Shown here: in pieces, positions 35,256 to 44,913 of the stretch
How the letters are laid out: every line of letters starts with the position of its first letter
Position numbering within the stretch: the first letter of the stretch is position 1
Origin: Phycisphaerae bacterium
GTDB lineage: Bacteria; Planctomycetota; Phycisphaerae; UBA1845
Direction of reading: 5' to 3'
NCBI GenBank assembly: GCA_029260165.1
Contig: JAJDDT010000052.1
Coordinates: 28,804 to 92,803, forward strand
DNA: 64,000 nucleotides
The notes under the pieces: generated by a model
Database searches by the model: none
Told to the model about the DNA's origin: nothing
Seen by the model: the letters and a program-made list of their open reading frames with translations, nothing else
Made by a program: the position numbers and the translations under genes

Positions 35256-35726
35256 CTATGATTTCGCGACAGCCTGCGTGTTTACCGTCCTGGCTTCACC
35301 GCCGGCGGCATTGATTTTTTCAGCGGCCTGCTTGCTGAACCTGCTCGCTTCAACGGTGAGCTTCTTCGACAATTTTCCGAAACCCAGCACCTTGATCCCG
35401 AGCCTCTTGTGTCGAATGAGCCCCGCTTCGGTCAGCGACGCATAGGTCACATGCCCACCCGACTCGAACCGCTCCTCCAGATCCTTCACATTGACGATGT
35501 TGTAGCGCGTTGCAAAGTTCGCGTTGTTGAACCCTCGTTTGGGCAGTCGCCTGAACAACGGCATCTGCCCACCCTCGGACAACCCACGTCTCTTCCAACC
35601 CGCTCGCTGACCGGCACCCTTGTGACCCCGACCAGCCGTCTTGCCACTACCACTCCCGGTTCCGCGACCAATACGCTTCCGCTTCCGGTGAGCACCTGCC
35701 AGTTTTGTAATTTCAGTAATATTCAT
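35256..35726 (-). CDS. rplO: Ribosomal protein uL15
   Basis: 156 residues. The N-terminus has the glycine-rich RNA-binding segment GRGTGSGSGKTAGRGHKGAGQR, followed by GWKRRGLSEGGQMPLFRRLPKRGF. It directly follows rpsE with no rpmD (L30) between, unlike E. coli and Bacillus. Confidence 0.95.
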   Translation of the reverse strand: MNITEITKLAGAHRKRKRIGRGTGSGSGKTAGRGHKGAGQRAGWKRRGLSEGGQMPLFRRLPKRGFNNANFATRYNIVNVKDLEERFESGGHVTYASLTEAGLIRHKRLGIKVLGFGKLSKKLTVEASRFSKQAAEKINAAGGEARTVNTQAVAKS

Positions 35727-35770
35727 AACGAATTCCGATCAGCTTCCGATAGCTTCGGGCAGCTTCCGAT

Positions 35771-36289
35771 TCAGCGTAAAAGCGACACGCCGCGGAGTTC
35801 ACTCACGGCCTTCGGATCACGCAACGACTCCAATGCGTTAAATGTTGCTCGAACAAGGTTCTTGGGATTCCGCGAACCGTAGCTCTTCGTCAGACAATCG
35901 TGCACACCCGCCAGCTCCAGAACAGCCCGAACACTCGCACCGGCGATAACACCCGTACCAGGACTGGCTGGCACCATCACGACCTGGGACGCACTAAACC
36001 TGCCGATAATCCGGTGAGGCAGGGTCGATCCCAGAAGATTGATGGTCGAAAGATTGCGCGTCGCCAGCTTTCGGCCTTTCTCAACCGCCATCGGAACCTC
36101 AGGTGCCTTGCCATATCCAATACCGACGCGTCCTTTTCGATCGCCGACAATCACCAACGCCGCGAAACTAAATCGCCGACCACCTTTCACCACGGTGGCA
36201 CAACGGTAGATTCGCACGACATTGTCATCCAACCCACCTTCCTCGCGCGCTGGTGCTCCCCTTGGTGCTCTCGTATTCGCTCTGCTCAT
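35771..36289 (-). CDS. rpsE: Ribosomal protein uS5
   Basis: 172 residues. The double-stranded RNA-binding half has VVKGGRRFSFAALVIVGDRKGRVGIGYGKAPEVP; the C-terminal half has PGTGVIAGASVRAVLELAGV and YGSRNPKNLVRATFNAL. The signature is complete. Confidence 0.96.
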   Translation of the reverse strand: MSRANTRAPRGAPAREEGGLDDNVVRIYRCATVVKGGRRFSFAALVIVGDRKGRVGIGYGKAPEVPMAVEKGRKLATRNLSTINLLGSTLPHRIIGRFSASQVVMVPASPGTGVIAGASVRAVLELAGVHDCLTKSYGSRNPKNLVRATFNALESLRDPKAVSELRGVSLLR

Positions 36290-36332
36290 TGCCTGCAGCC
36301 TCTGCGTACTCTGCCTCGAAACCCAATTCCGA

Positions 36333-36704
36333 TCAGAACTTCAGACCCGACTCGCGAGCCGCCTCTGCCAGTTCCTTCACGCGACCATGATACCTGTACC
36401 CGTTGCGATCAAATACAACCGACGTCACTCCCGCCGCCGTCGCACGCTGGGCGAGGACAGCTCCGACAGCCTTGGCTGCCTCTTTGTTCCCACCCCCTTT
36501 GACCTGGCCTGCCAGATCCTTGTTCAGCGACGAGGCCTGACAAATCGTGACGCCCTTGAGATCGTCAACGATCTGAGCACTGATGTTCTTTAGCGAACGA
36601 CTCACTGACAAACGAGGACATTCAGGCGTACCAAAAGCACGCTTGCGAATACCACGCTTGCGTCGTTGTCGTCGGATATACTTGGCTTTGCTTGCACTCA
36701 TCAC
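36333..36704 (-). CDS. rplR: Ribosomal protein uL18
   Basis: 123 residues, a 5S rRNA-binding protein. Basic N-terminus ([18 protein letters not shown]), then [18 protein letters not shown] and the C-terminal [26 protein letters not shown], all typical. Confidence 0.95.
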   Translation of the reverse strand: MMSASKAKYIRRQRRKRGIRKRAFGTPECPRLSVSRSLKNISAQIVDDLKGVTICQASSLNKDLAGQVKGGGNKEAAKAVGAVLAQRATAAGVTSVVFDRNGYRYHGRVKELAEAARESGLKF

Positions 36705-36729
36705 AGAATCTCAGATTACAGGTACCTTG

Positions 36730-37320
36730 TTAACGTCCACCAGCAAGGGCCTTGCCCTGCTTACGACGCACATGCTCACCTTCGTAACGAATTCCCTTGC
36801 CCTTGTATGGCTCCGGTGGACGAATCTTGCGAACCGATGCCGCAAAATGACCAACCATCTGCTTGTCACAGCCCTTGATCAGGAACTTGGCGGGATCACT
36901 GTCTCCACGGGCGGCAGGCGTCTCAACCGTCACCTCCAACCCGTTGGGAATCGGAACGGAAAACTGCGCCTTTTCCTTCGTGCCCCGACCCATAAAACCA
37001 ACGTTCAACTCAAGGTTCTTTCCCTTTACCGCACAGTTGTACCCGGTGCCGTAAACCTCGAGACGTTGCTGATATCCCTTGCTGACACCCTCGACCATGT
37101 TGGCGATCAGTGACCGACTCAGACCGTGAAGCGCTTTGGACTGCTTGCGATCGTCAGCGCGCTCGACACGAACCTCACTGCCCTCAACCGCCGCCGAGAT
37201 ATGCTCAGGCACCGTCCAGTCAAGCGATCCAAGCGAACCCCTGACCGCCACATTCCTCCCGCTCACGGTGACAGTAACACCGCCGGGAATCGCTACAGGT
37301 TTTTTTCCGATTCGTGACAT
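36730..37320 (-). CDS. rplF: Ribosomal protein uL6
   Basis: 196 residues, slightly longer than the usual 175-185. It begins MSRIGKKPVAIPGGV and has the C-terminal motif PPEPYKGKGIRYEGEHVRRKQGK that binds 23S rRNA near the factor site. Confidence 0.96.
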   Translation of the reverse strand: MSRIGKKPVAIPGGVTVTVSGRNVAVRGSLGSLDWTVPEHISAAVEGSEVRVERADDRKQSKALHGLSRSLIANMVEGVSKGYQQRLEVYGTGYNCAVKGKNLELNVGFMGRGTKEKAQFSVPIPNGLEVTVETPAARGDSDPAKFLIKGCDKQMVGHFAASVRKIRPPEPYKGKGIRYEGEHVRRKQGKALAGGR

Positions 37321-37347
37321 ATCAGCCTTACCCTTGCCAATACCGAC

Positions 37348-37743
37348 CTAGTACACCGTACACAGCAATTCACCGCCAATGTGCTCCGCACGGCATGTCC
37401 GATCACTGAGAACACCCTTGCTCGTTGAAACAATCGCAATCCCCAGTCCGTCCAGCACCCTTGGCATATCCTCAATACCAACGTACCTGCGACAGCCGGG
37501 CTTCGATTCACGCTTGATCGATCGGATCAGCTTTTCGCCCCGCTTGCCATACTTGAGATGAACCCGAAGCTGGCCTTGTTTGTTATCTTCAATAACGTCG
37601 AAGTCGCAAATATAACCTTCCTTCTTAAGCACGTCGGCGATCCCAACCTTCACCTTCGATGAAGGAATGAACACCTCGTTCTTTTGAACACGGGTTGCAT
37701 TGCGAATACGCGTCAACATGTCGGCGATCGGATCACTCCACAT
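37348..37743 (-). CDS. rpsH: Ribosomal protein uS8
   Basis: 131 residues. Begins DPIADMLTRIRNATRV and ends with the conserved GIAIVSTSKGVLSDRTCRAEHIGGELLC. It binds 16S rRNA helix 21 and in E. coli represses the spc operon. Confidence 0.96.
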   Translation of the reverse strand: MWSDPIADMLTRIRNATRVQKNEVFIPSSKVKVGIADVLKKEGYICDFDVIEDNKQGQLRVHLKYGKRGEKLIRSIKRESKPGCRRYVGIEDMPRVLDGLGIAIVSTSKGVLSDRTCRAEHIGGELLCTVY

Positions 37744-37776
37744 TGGGTCGAACCTCGCTTGGCCTCACTTAATCCA

Positions 37777-37962
37777 CTACCAGCTTGCTTTTTTCACGCC
37801 GGGCACCATCCCCGCGTGAGCCATCTCTCGAAAACAAATCCTGCAAAGACGGAACTTGCGATACACCGCACGCGATCTGCCGCAACGCAAACAGCGGCGG
37901 ACCTTACGCGTCATGAACTTCGGTTCCTTTTGGCTTTTATTGATCCATGCGGTGGTCGCCAT
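37777..37962 (-). CDS. rpsZ: Ribosomal protein uS14, zinc type
   Basis: 61 residues, the short zinc-binding form: CLRCGR then CRICFRE gives two CxxC pairs. The ending [15 protein letters not shown] is diagnostic of S14. Its first base is shared with the end of rplE, implying coupled translation. Confidence 0.95.
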   Translation of the reverse strand: MATTAWINKSQKEPKFMTRKVRRCLRCGRSRAVYRKFRLCRICFREMAHAGMVPGVKKASW

Positions 37963-38522
37963 TAGTTATCTTCCGAATCTTTCCGGCGGAACGGCATGCC
38001 CAGTTTGCCAAGCAGCGCTCGAGCGTCCGTATCCTTTTCTGCCGTGGTCACAAACGTAATATTCATTCCCTGAACGAAATCCACCCGGTCCACATCAACC
38101 TCCGGGAAAATCGTCTGGTCCGCGATACCAACCGTATAGTTCCCCCGACCATCAAAACTGGTCGTGCTCAATCCGCGAAAGTCGCGTGTACGAGGGACAG
38201 CCACATTGACAAACCGCTCCACAAACTCATACATCCGACGACCGCGAAGCGTCACCATGCAACCAATATCGTAGCCCTTGCGAAGCTTGAAATTGGAGAC
38301 ACTCTTCTTGGCACGACAGATGACCGGCTTCTGACCGGCGATCAGACCAAGATCCCTGGAGGCTGACTCAAGCAGCTTCTTCTCCTGTATCGCCCGACCA
38401 AGACCCATCGAAATGACGACCTTGCTCAACTTCGGAACCGCCATCGGATTCCCGATGTCCAACTCATCTTTCAGAGCCGGGGCAATCTCTTTTTTGTACT
38501 TCTCCGCCAAAAGGGCCATCAC
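37962..38522 (-). CDS. rplE: Ribosomal protein uL5
   Basis: 186 residues. Contains [37 protein letters not shown], a glycine-poor turn [17 protein letters not shown], and [15 protein letters not shown]. It binds 5S rRNA and the P-site tRNA. The stop shares a base with the rpsZ start. Confidence 0.96.
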   Translation of the reverse strand: MMALLAEKYKKEIAPALKDELDIGNPMAVPKLSKVVISMGLGRAIQEKKLLESASRDLGLIAGQKPVICRAKKSVSNFKLRKGYDIGCMVTLRGRRMYEFVERFVNVAVPRTRDFRGLSTTSFDGRGNYTVGIADQTIFPEVDVDRVDFVQGMNITFVTTAEKDTDARALLGKLGMPFRRKDSEDN

Positions 38523-38593
38523 TCAAGCATCCTGTTGCTGCTGATTCCCGCCGCCTCAAACAACGACGACATCCACTTCAAAATACGACGCGG

Positions 38594-38941
38594 TCAACCT
38601 TGTTCTGACACCACGCTTAAAACCGTCCCCGCACTGGTCACACGTTTCTTGCCGGTTACTTTTCCGTTGCCATCAACCTCCAGCTCAAAATGAACCCGAA
38701 GACCGCGACCCGCCTTCGGGTCATACGCCAGCACATTCGAAACGTGAATACCCGCTTCCTTCTGAATCCGCCCACCCTGTGGATTACGACGCGTCGGCCT
38801 GACATGGCGATAAACCAGATTCACACCTTCGACAAAGACAATTTCGCGGTTCGTATCCACCCGCAAAACCTTGCCAACCGCACCGCGGTGGTCTCCGCGA
38901 ATCACCTGAACCGTATCTTCACGTCGGATCTTGCAAGCCAT
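38594..38941 (-). CDS. rplX: Ribosomal protein uL24
   Basis: 115 residues with an N-terminal KOW motif (DTVQVIRGDHRGAVGKVLRVD) and VEGVNLVYRHVRPTRRNPQGG. It initiates assembly of the 50S subunit. It follows rplN with a three-base gap and precedes rplE by 71 nt. Confidence 0.95.
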   Translation of the reverse strand: MACKIRREDTVQVIRGDHRGAVGKVLRVDTNREIVFVEGVNLVYRHVRPTRRNPQGGRIQKEAGIHVSNVLAYDPKAGRGLRVHFELEVDGNGKVTGKKRVTSAGTVLSVVSEQG

Positions 38942-38944
38942 CGG

Positions 38945-39361
38945 TCAAACCACCTCATCTGCAAGCGAAACAATCTTCATAAATCCGCATTCGCGAAGCT
39001 CTCGCGCAACCGCACCAAAAATACGCGTCCCACGAGGCTCCTGATTCGCATCCAGCAACACCACGGCGTTGCTGTCAAAACGAACATAGCTCCCGTCAGG
39101 CCGTCGCGTAGGCTGCGAGGTCCGAACAACAACCGCCTTGGCCAACCGACGTTTCGAGCGATCCGCCCGACTCGATCCACCAGAGAAATCACTGTTCGGC
39201 AACGCCTTCTTCACCGTCACGACGACAATATCACCCACACCAGCCGTCCTGAGACGCTTCTTTCCAGTCCTCGCGGTACTCCCGCCCAGAACCGAAATCA
39301 CCATCGCCTCTTTGGCACCGGTGTTGTCGGCAACAGCCACTCTCGTTTGCATCTGAATCAT
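38945..39361 (-). CDS. rplN: Ribosomal protein uL14 with insertions
   Basis: 138 residues against about 122 normally. Core motifs are [57 protein letters not shown] and [20 protein letters not shown]. Two insertions are visible: a basic one after the first motif ([10 protein letters not shown]) and a Ser/Arg-rich one before KAVVVRT ([18 protein letters not shown]). ATG 39361 gives the usual MIQMQTRV start. Confidence 0.94.
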   Translation of the reverse strand: MIQMQTRVAVADNTGAKEAMVISVLGGSTARTGKKRLRTAGVGDIVVVTVKKALPNSDFSGGSSRADRSKRRLAKAVVVRTSQPTRRPDGSYVRFDSNAVVLLDANQEPRGTRIFGAVARELRECGFMKIVSLADEVV

Positions 39362-39397
39362 CAGATCACTCCGCAAACATCAAAAAAACCTGATGAC

Positions 39398-39676
39398 CTA
39401 GACATTTCCCAACACACGCACCAGCCGCCAGGCCTTCGTCTTTGAAACCGGGCGACAAACCATCACTTCGACGCGATCGCCCTCTTTGGCCTGGTTGTTC
39501 TCATCGTGGGCATGAATCACAATTCGCCGACGAAGATACTTCCCATACTTGGGATGACGCACCTGATACTGGCAGACGACCCTGATCGTCTTGTCGCCCT
39601 TATCCGACGCAACCACGCCCTGACGCAACCGACGCTTGTTCCTCGTGGCTGTTGCTGTTGTGCCTGTCTCGCTCAT
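39398..39676 (-). CDS. rpsQ: Ribosomal protein uS17
   Basis: 92 residues from ATG 39676 (MSETGT). The OB-fold is seen in RLRQGVVASDKGDKTIRV and YGKYLRRRIVIHAHDENNQAKEGDRVEVM. It follows rpmC as usual. A short Thr/Ala-rich N-terminal lead precedes the fold. Confidence 0.94.
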   Translation of the reverse strand: MSETGTTATATRNKRRLRQGVVASDKGDKTIRVVCQYQVRHPKYGKYLRRRIVIHAHDENNQAKEGDRVEVMVCRPVSKTKAWRLVRVLGNV

Positions 39677-39733
39677 ATCTCTGTTCTTAACCTTGTCAGA
39701 CCTATACACCGGTACGCAAACAACACCACAAAA

Positions 39734-39976
39734 CTATTTCTGACGAGCAGCCACCGCTTCCATGTGGGCCTGGTGCTCTTCAATTCCTGTTACATCCCGC
39801 TCGCGTAACACCGTAAACACACGAGCGATGTCTCTTCGAGCACCCGTCAAAAGATTCGGGTTCGCAAGCTTCTCCGTCACCGCCTGCGACCGAAGGTCAA
39901 ACAGATGACGACGCAAACGCTCCAACTCACCGTGCAACTCTTCGGTGCTCATTTCACGAATCTCGCTGATCTTCAC
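39734..39976 (-). CDS. rpmC: Ribosomal protein uL29
   Basis: 80 residues. A GTG start at 39976 (MKISEIREMSTEEL) is chosen because GAGGG lies about eight bases upstream and the rplP stop is 20 bases away; the longer frame would run into rplP. It has LFDLRSQAVTEKLANPN and RRDIARVFTVLRERD, plus an extra C-terminal helix. Confidence 0.93.
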   Translation of the reverse strand: MKISEIREMSTEELHGELERLRRHLFDLRSQAVTEKLANPNLLTGARRDIARVFTVLRERDVTGIEEHQAHMEAVAARQK

Positions 39977-39996
39977 CGCAGCACCCTCACCAATGA

Positions 39997-40416
39997 CTAC
40001 AACCCGTGACGCCTGAGCACAAACCGACACCTGCAGGGCATCTTGGCGGACATCCGCCTCATCGCCTCGCGGGCAATATCCATCTCAACCCCGCCGATTT
40101 CGTACAACATCGTACCGGCACGAACACACGCAACCCATCGTGCAGGCTCACCCTTGCCCTTGCCCATTCGTGTTTCCAACGGCTTGGCAGACACGGGCTT
40201 GTGCGGAAAAATACGAATATAAACCTTGCCCTCACGCTGCAGGAAATGCGTCGCTGCCACACGTCCCGCCTCAATCTGCCGGGCTGTTATCCAACCAGGC
40301 TCCAGCGCCTGCAAACCGTATTCGCCATACGCCACCGTGTTCCCACTGGTCGCCTGCGGGCGGATACGTCCGCGCTGGGATTTCCGAAACTTCACCCGTT
40401 TGGGCATCATGGCCAT
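39997..40416 (-). CDS. rplP: Ribosomal protein uL16
   Basis: 139 residues. Contains [14 protein letters not shown], [15 protein letters not shown] sequence ([25 protein letters not shown]), [23 protein letters not shown] and the C-terminal [14 protein letters not shown]. It contacts the A-site tRNA. ATG 40416 (MAMMPKR) is used; ATGs at 40410 and 40407 are nearby. Confidence 0.96.
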   Translation of the reverse strand: MAMMPKRVKFRKSQRGRIRPQATSGNTVAYGEYGLQALEPGWITARQIEAGRVAATHFLQREGKVYIRIFPHKPVSAKPLETRMGKGKGEPARWVACVRAGTMLYEIGGVEMDIAREAMRRMSAKMPCRCRFVLRRHGL

Positions 40417-40446
40417 GATCAGGCCCTCCGCAACTTCAAAACCGCG

Positions 40447-41151
40447 CTACGCGCGTTTCATCCTCTTACCCTGATAACGCTTCGACGACGTCATTCCCTC
40501 CTCGGGAAGCTCCTCACCATATCTGCCGGTGTAAAGCCAGACCTTGATGCCAATCGCACCATACGTCGTAAACGACTCTGCAAATCCGTAGTCCACCCGT
40601 GCCTGCAACGTGTGCAACGGAATCGATCCCCGAATTTGGGTCTCCTTGCGGGCCATCTCTGCCCCACCAAGACGACCCGAAACCTTGATCTTAATCCCCT
40701 TGGCACCAGCCCCCATGGCGGAATCACATCGCTGCTTGAGCACCCGACGGAAACTACCACGCTTTTTCAACTGCTCAGCTATCGACTCCGCAACCAACTG
40801 AGCATCCAGATCCGGCGCCTTGATCTCAATAATGTTGATACTGATCTTACGCTCAACCAGGTCCTCCAACGCTTCACGAAGCTTGTCAACCTCCGCGCCC
40901 TTCGGACCAATCACCAATCCCGGACGAGCCGTGTGAAGCAACACCTTGACCTCATCACGCGTTCGCTCAATCTCGACACGCGCGACGGCTGCGTAAGGTG
41001 GCCTGCGGTTCAACTGCCTGTCGACGAACTTGCGGATCCTCCAGTCCTCGATCAGAAACTCCGCGTACGCAGCCTTCGGGGCATACCAACGCGAGGACCA
41101 GTCCTCGGTGATGCCTACGCGAAAACCATGCGGATTTATTTTCTGTCCCAC
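40447..41151 (-). CDS. rpsC: Ribosomal protein uS3
   Basis: 234 residues with start MGQKINPHGFRVGITEDWSS, a KH domain (HTARPGLVIGPKGAEVDKL) and the C-terminal domain GAKGIKIKVSGRLGGAEMAR. It forms part of the mRNA entry tunnel. Confidence 0.96.
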   Translation of the reverse strand: MGQKINPHGFRVGITEDWSSRWYAPKAAYAEFLIEDWRIRKFVDRQLNRRPPYAAVARVEIERTRDEVKVLLHTARPGLVIGPKGAEVDKLREALEDLVERKISINIIEIKAPDLDAQLVAESIAEQLKKRGSFRRVLKQRCDSAMGAGAKGIKIKVSGRLGGAEMARKETQIRGSIPLHTLQARVDYGFAESFTTYGAIGIKVWLYTGRYGEELPEEGMTSSKRYQGKRMKRA

Positions 41152-41196
41152 GATGCACTCCGTCCGCCGACACCATGTCAGCCGAAAACAACGCGC

Positions 41197-41550
41197 CTAT
41201 CTCTGCGCCACCCTCACGATAAGGTGACTCGTACGCTTCTCAATCGGATGAGCTCTGCCACGATCCTTCGGACGCCACCGCATCATCGATGGACCTTCGT
41301 CAACCCGGGCTTCCACCACATAGAGACGACGCATGTCCGCCTCCTTCTCGTTGGCATTGGCCATCGCAGACTTGATCACCTGCGAAATCATGCCCGACGC
41401 CCGCCTCGGATTGAACTTCAAAACATCCAACGCCTGCTGACAATGCATCTCGCGCACAAGACCCATCACCAACCGGGCCTTTCGAGGCGCGATACGGGCA
41501 AACCGATGTTTGGCGATCCATGTACCTTCTTGTGTCGTTGCCTCAGCCAT
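41197..41550 (-). CDS. rplV: Ribosomal protein uL22
   Basis: 117 residues. Contains ARIAPRKARLVMGLVREMHC, VIKSAMANANE and the extended loop ending RWRPKDRGRAHPIEKRTSHLIVRV that lines the exit tunnel. ATG 41550 is used; a GTG immediately upstream is also open. Confidence 0.95.
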   Translation of the reverse strand: MAEATTQEGTWIAKHRFARIAPRKARLVMGLVREMHCQQALDVLKFNPRRASGMISQVIKSAMANANEKEADMRRLYVVEARVDEGPSMMRWRPKDRGRAHPIEKRTSHLIVRVAQR

Positions 41551-41565
41551 CACCCACCTGCCTGC

Positions 41566-41835
41566 CTACCTCTTGCGACCGCCGGAATGCCCGCGGAACG
41601 TACGCGACAAGGCAAACTCACCCAGCTTGTGCCCCACCATATCCTCGGTGACGAACAACGGAATGAACCTGTTGCCGTTGTGAATCTCAAACTTCCGGCC
41701 CACGAATTCCGGAACGATGGTACACCGACGCGCCCACGTCCTGATCGGCGTGTTCACACCCGTATCCTTCGCCTGCATCACCTTGCGATACAGCTTCTCG
41801 TGGACGAACGGACCTTTCTTTTGCGAACGAGTCAT
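41566..41835 (-). CDS. rpsS: Ribosomal protein uS19
   Basis: 89 residues. [37 protein letters not shown] and the ending [14 protein letters not shown] are all canonical. It binds the head of the 30S with S13. Confidence 0.96.
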   Translation of the reverse strand: MTRSQKKGPFVHEKLYRKVMQAKDTGVNTPIRTWARRCTIVPEFVGRKFEIHNGNRFIPLFVTEDMVGHKLGEFALSRTFRGHSGGRKR

Positions 41836-41922
41836 AATCCTGCCCTGTCAAGCGCCAAAACACTTGCCAAGAAACCGCGGTTCGATTCCATGAATCGCCT
41901 GCGATCACATAAGCCTGCAATT

Positions 41923-42789
41923 CTACTTCTTCGGTATCGTCAACTGACCGTAACGCTTGCTCTTGCGACGACGCAAAATACGAGCGTTGGATACTTTCTT
42001 GGGACTTCGCGTCCTGCCACCCTTGGCAAGCGTTCCCCACGGACTACACGGGTGACGCCCACCTCCGCTGCGACCCTCACCACCACCCAACGGGTGTGAC
42101 ACAGGGTTCTGTGCGGTACCGCGAACATGGGGACGACGACCCATGTGACGCTTGACACCAGCCTTACCCAGACTACGGTTCTGGTGATCCAGATTGCCGA
42201 TCTGACCGATCGTCGCCCGACACTCAACGCGAACCTGTCGCATTTCGCCGGAAGGCATCACCAACGTCGCCCAGTCGCCCTCACGGGCCAGCAACCGAAT
42301 CACCGTACCAGCACTCCGGGCGAGCTTGCCGCCCTGGCCTGGATTCATCTCAACATTATGAACATCCAGACCAATGGGAATATTCTTCAACGGGGCAGCA
42401 TTGCCCACCTTCGGTTCAATTTTGGTACCACTCTCCACCTGATCGCCCACGCTCAAACCCAGCGGAGCCAGGATGTAGCGATACTCGTCATCCTCGTATT
42501 TAAGCAACGCAATGTGGCACGAACGGTTCGGATCATACTCGATCCGCTCGACCGTGGCTGACACATCGTCCTTGCTTCGCTTGAAATCGATCCGACGGTA
42601 CAACTTGCGAGCACCACCACCGCGATGCCACGCCGTAATCTTACCATGATGATTTCTGCCGCCCTTACGCGAAATACGCTGGGTCAGCGATTTTCTAGGC
42701 CGGGTCTTCTTGTCCGTCAGCTCGGAGAAATCGTTGTAAACGAGTCCCCGGCGACCCGGTGATGTTGGTTTTATTCGTCGTAGTCCCAT
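41923..42789 (-). CDS. rplB: Ribosomal protein uL2
   Basis: 288 residues. Contains [22 protein letters not shown], the catalytic-centre region around [22 protein letters not shown] with the conserved histidine, and a basic C-terminus. It is needed for subunit association and peptidyl transfer. Confidence 0.96.
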   Translation of the reverse strand: MGLRRIKPTSPGRRGLVYNDFSELTDKKTRPRKSLTQRISRKGGRNHHGKITAWHRGGGARKLYRRIDFKRSKDDVSATVERIEYDPNRSCHIALLKYEDDEYRYILAPLGLSVGDQVESGTKIEPKVGNAAPLKNIPIGLDVHNVEMNPGQGGKLARSAGTVIRLLAREGDWATLVMPSGEMRQVRVECRATIGQIGNLDHQNRSLGKAGVKRHMGRRPHVRGTAQNPVSHPLGGGEGRSGGGRHPCSPWGTLAKGGRTRSPKKVSNARILRRRKSKRYGQLTIPKK

Positions 42790-42803
42790 GTCTCAGCTGC
42801 TCA

Positions 42804-43115
42804 TCAGAACAAATCAATGTGGCTGTCGGCGTCAAGCACCACGACCGCCTTCTTCCAAGCAGCCGTCTTGCCAACACGCAGTCGCACACGACGCTGTTTC
42901 CCACGGCGGTTGGCGGTACGAACCGTCAACACCCTCACCTTGTAAATCTTCTCAATCGCGCCGCGAATCACCGACTTGGACGCATCAGGATGCACCTCAA
43001 AGGTATACGCACCCCCACGCGCCGCCTTATGCTTCGTCGCGTCGTGTGACGTCGTCGAAAGGTGCGTCCCCTTCTCTGTCACAATCGGTCTTTTGATAAC
43101 GTGGTAAATATCCAT
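42804..43115 (-). CDS. rplW: Ribosomal protein uL23
   Basis: 103 residues. DIYHVIKRPIVTEKGTHL and YTFEVHPDASKSVIRGAIEKIYKVRV are typical. It lies at the tunnel exit and docks trigger factor and SRP. Confidence 0.95.
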   Translation of the reverse strand: MDIYHVIKRPIVTEKGTHLSTTSHDATKHKAARGGAYTFEVHPDASKSVIRGAIEKIYKVRVLTVRTANRRGKQRRVRLRVGKTAAWKKAVVVLDADSHIDLF

Positions 43116-43145
43116 CGTCTCGTCCTGCCCACCTGGTTCCGTGGA

Positions 43146-43793
43146 CTAATTCTCCGAACCGGCGTTCAACGCCACAGGATCCTTCACCAACAAATCGAAC
43201 GCTGATCGCATCATCACAAATCGATCGCGCCGCAAAATCTCAAAAGCAGTCAACTCGTTGATCGGCTTCAACTCTGTCCTGGCAAGGTTGCGACCCGAGC
43301 GGTAAATCGTGTCATTCGCACCGCCCAACGCCACGGTACAACCCTTCGTCACACCGACGCCGTTCAACACCGACAAGAGACCCTTCGTGCTCGGCACGTC
43401 GAAACTCACGTCTTCGACCACCACAACCGTCTCGCTCAGAATCTTCGCCAGAATCGCACTGTTCCGCGACAAACGCCGCATCTTGCGGTTCATCCGCTGA
43501 TCATAATTCTGATTGCCCTTGGCAAACGCCACACCACCACCCTTGCGGATATTGGTACGCCGCGCACCCATCCGGGCGTTGCCCGTACCCTTCTGACGGT
43601 ACAGCTTACGCGTCGAACCCTTCACCATCCCACGGCTCTTCGTCGCACTCGTGTTCTGCCGGGCATTCGCCTGTGCCCGCACGATCGCCTGCTTCAGAAG
43701 CTCGGGCCGAACACGCTCGCCCAGAATGGCGGGGTCGATCTCCACCGTTCCCGATGACTTTCCACTGCTGTCGTATAAAGGTATTTGCAACAT
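43146..43793 (-). CDS. rplD: Ribosomal protein uL4
   Basis: 215 residues. The tunnel loop is seen in KSRGMVKGSTRKLYRQKGTGNARMGARRTN with the bacterial GGGVAFxP-like segment here as GGGVAFAKG. The C-terminal globular part has LARTELKPINELTAFEIL. In E. coli L4 autoregulates the S10 operon. Confidence 0.95.
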   Translation of the reverse strand: MLQIPLYDSSGKSSGTVEIDPAILGERVRPELLKQAIVRAQANARQNTSATKSRGMVKGSTRKLYRQKGTGNARMGARRTNIRKGGGVAFAKGNQNYDQRMNRKMRRLSRNSAILAKILSETVVVVEDVSFDVPSTKGLLSVLNGVGVTKGCTVALGGANDTIYRSGRNLARTELKPINELTAFEILRRDRFVMMRSAFDLLVKDPVALNAGSEN

Positions 43794-43799
43794 GACCGA

Positions 43800-44447
43800 T
43801 TACGCCCTGGTCTTTGCCTTCTGTACAAAAACAACACCGCCGTTCGGACCGGGGACGCTGCCTTTGATTAACAATAAATTATTCTCAACGTCGACGCCCA
43901 CCAGTTTCAAACTGCAAACCGTACGCCGCACGTTGCCCATATGGCCGGACATATGCTTGCCCTTGCGAATACCGCATCCGCGAGCAACATCCGAGTGCCC
44001 ACCGATACTACCAGGCGACCGATGCTTTCGCTCAACACCGTGCGTCGCAGGCTGACCGCCAAAACCCCAGCGTTTCATCACACCGGCAAATCCGCACCCC
44101 TTCGTCGTCGCAGCCACATCAACGTAGGCAACATCCTCGTTGAACTGATCCACCGTCAACACATCACCGGCAGACACCTCCGCCGCATTTTTCAAACGCA
44201 TTTCCCTGGCCACTCGCTTCGGACCGGTCCCCGCTTTGGCAGCATGACCAATCAACGGCAGGGTCGTTCGATGAGGCTTGGAATCGCCAAAACCCAACTG
44301 AACCGCATGGTATCCATCCGTGTCGGGATTCTTGACCTGCAACACCGTGCAGGGACCAGCCTGCACCACCGTCACAGACACCACAACGCCCTTGTCGCCG
44401 TGAATGCGCGTCATCCCGATTTTCTTACCAATCAATGCCGGTGTCAT
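43800..44447 (-). CDS. rplC: Ribosomal protein uL3
   Basis: 215 residues. Begins MTPALIGKKIGMTRI and has the key loop GVMKRWGFGGQPATHGVERKHRSPGSIG, then KGKHMSGHMGN. It is an assembly initiator of the 50S subunit. Confidence 0.96.
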   Translation of the reverse strand: MTPALIGKKIGMTRIHGDKGVVVSVTVVQAGPCTVLQVKNPDTDGYHAVQLGFGDSKPHRTTLPLIGHAAKAGTGPKRVAREMRLKNAAEVSAGDVLTVDQFNEDVAYVDVAATTKGCGFAGVMKRWGFGGQPATHGVERKHRSPGSIGGHSDVARGCGIRKGKHMSGHMGNVRRTVCSLKLVGVDVENNLLLIKGSVPGPNGGVVFVQKAKTRA

Positions 44448-44493
44448 AATCCAACGTCATCCCGCCTCGAAAGCCAATCCGCCTTCGACGACG

Positions 44494-44805
44494 TCAAGCC
44501 TTGATTTTCACAAAAACGCCCGCAGGAACCACCAGACGGTTGAGCGACTCGATCGTCCGCGCCGTCGGCTCATAAATGTCAACAATTCGCTTGTGCGTGC
44601 GAATCTCAAACTGCTCTCGCGACTTCTTGTCGATGTGCGGACCCCGCAACACGGTAAACCGCTCGATACGCGTCGGAAGCGGAATCGGACCCAATACCCT
44701 CGCACTCGTCCGCTTGGCGTGCTCCACGATCTCCTTGGCTGACAACTCCAGCGACTTGGGATCGTAGGATTCCATCCGAATTCTTATTCGTTCGTTTGCT
44801 GACAT
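44494..44805 (-). CDS. rpsJ: Ribosomal protein uS10
   Basis: 103 residues. [39 protein letters not shown] and the tip motif [19 protein letters not shown] are canonical. AGAGGAAG lies just before the ATG. A promoter-like sequence 48-75 nt upstream suggests an extra start site for the S10 cluster. Confidence 0.96.
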   Translation of the reverse strand: MSANERIRIRMESYDPKSLELSAKEIVEHAKRTSARVLGPIPLPTRIERFTVLRGPHIDKKSREQFEIRTHKRIVDIYEPTARTIESLNRLVVPAGVFVKIKA

Positions 44806-44852
44806 TACTTCCTCTTCGCCCGGTCAAAATTCAACTTCTCCCGAGTCCGGTG

Positions 44853-44880
44853 AAGATACGAATTTTTGACGGGTTGTCAA
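44853..44880 (-). promoter_or_regulatory. Promoter upstream of rpsJ
   Basis: TTGACA (44880-44875), a 16-nt spacer and TATCTT (44858-44853) on the minus strand, in the 108-nt gap between fusA and rpsJ. Confidence 0.65.
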
Positions 44881-44913
44881 CCGCATCAGGGCCGACAATT
44901 CACTTACTTTTTT

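Noticed and set aside
40006..42099. A 697-codon open frame on the plus strand
   Set aside because: It crosses six ribosomal protein genes on the other strand and has no coding features of its own.
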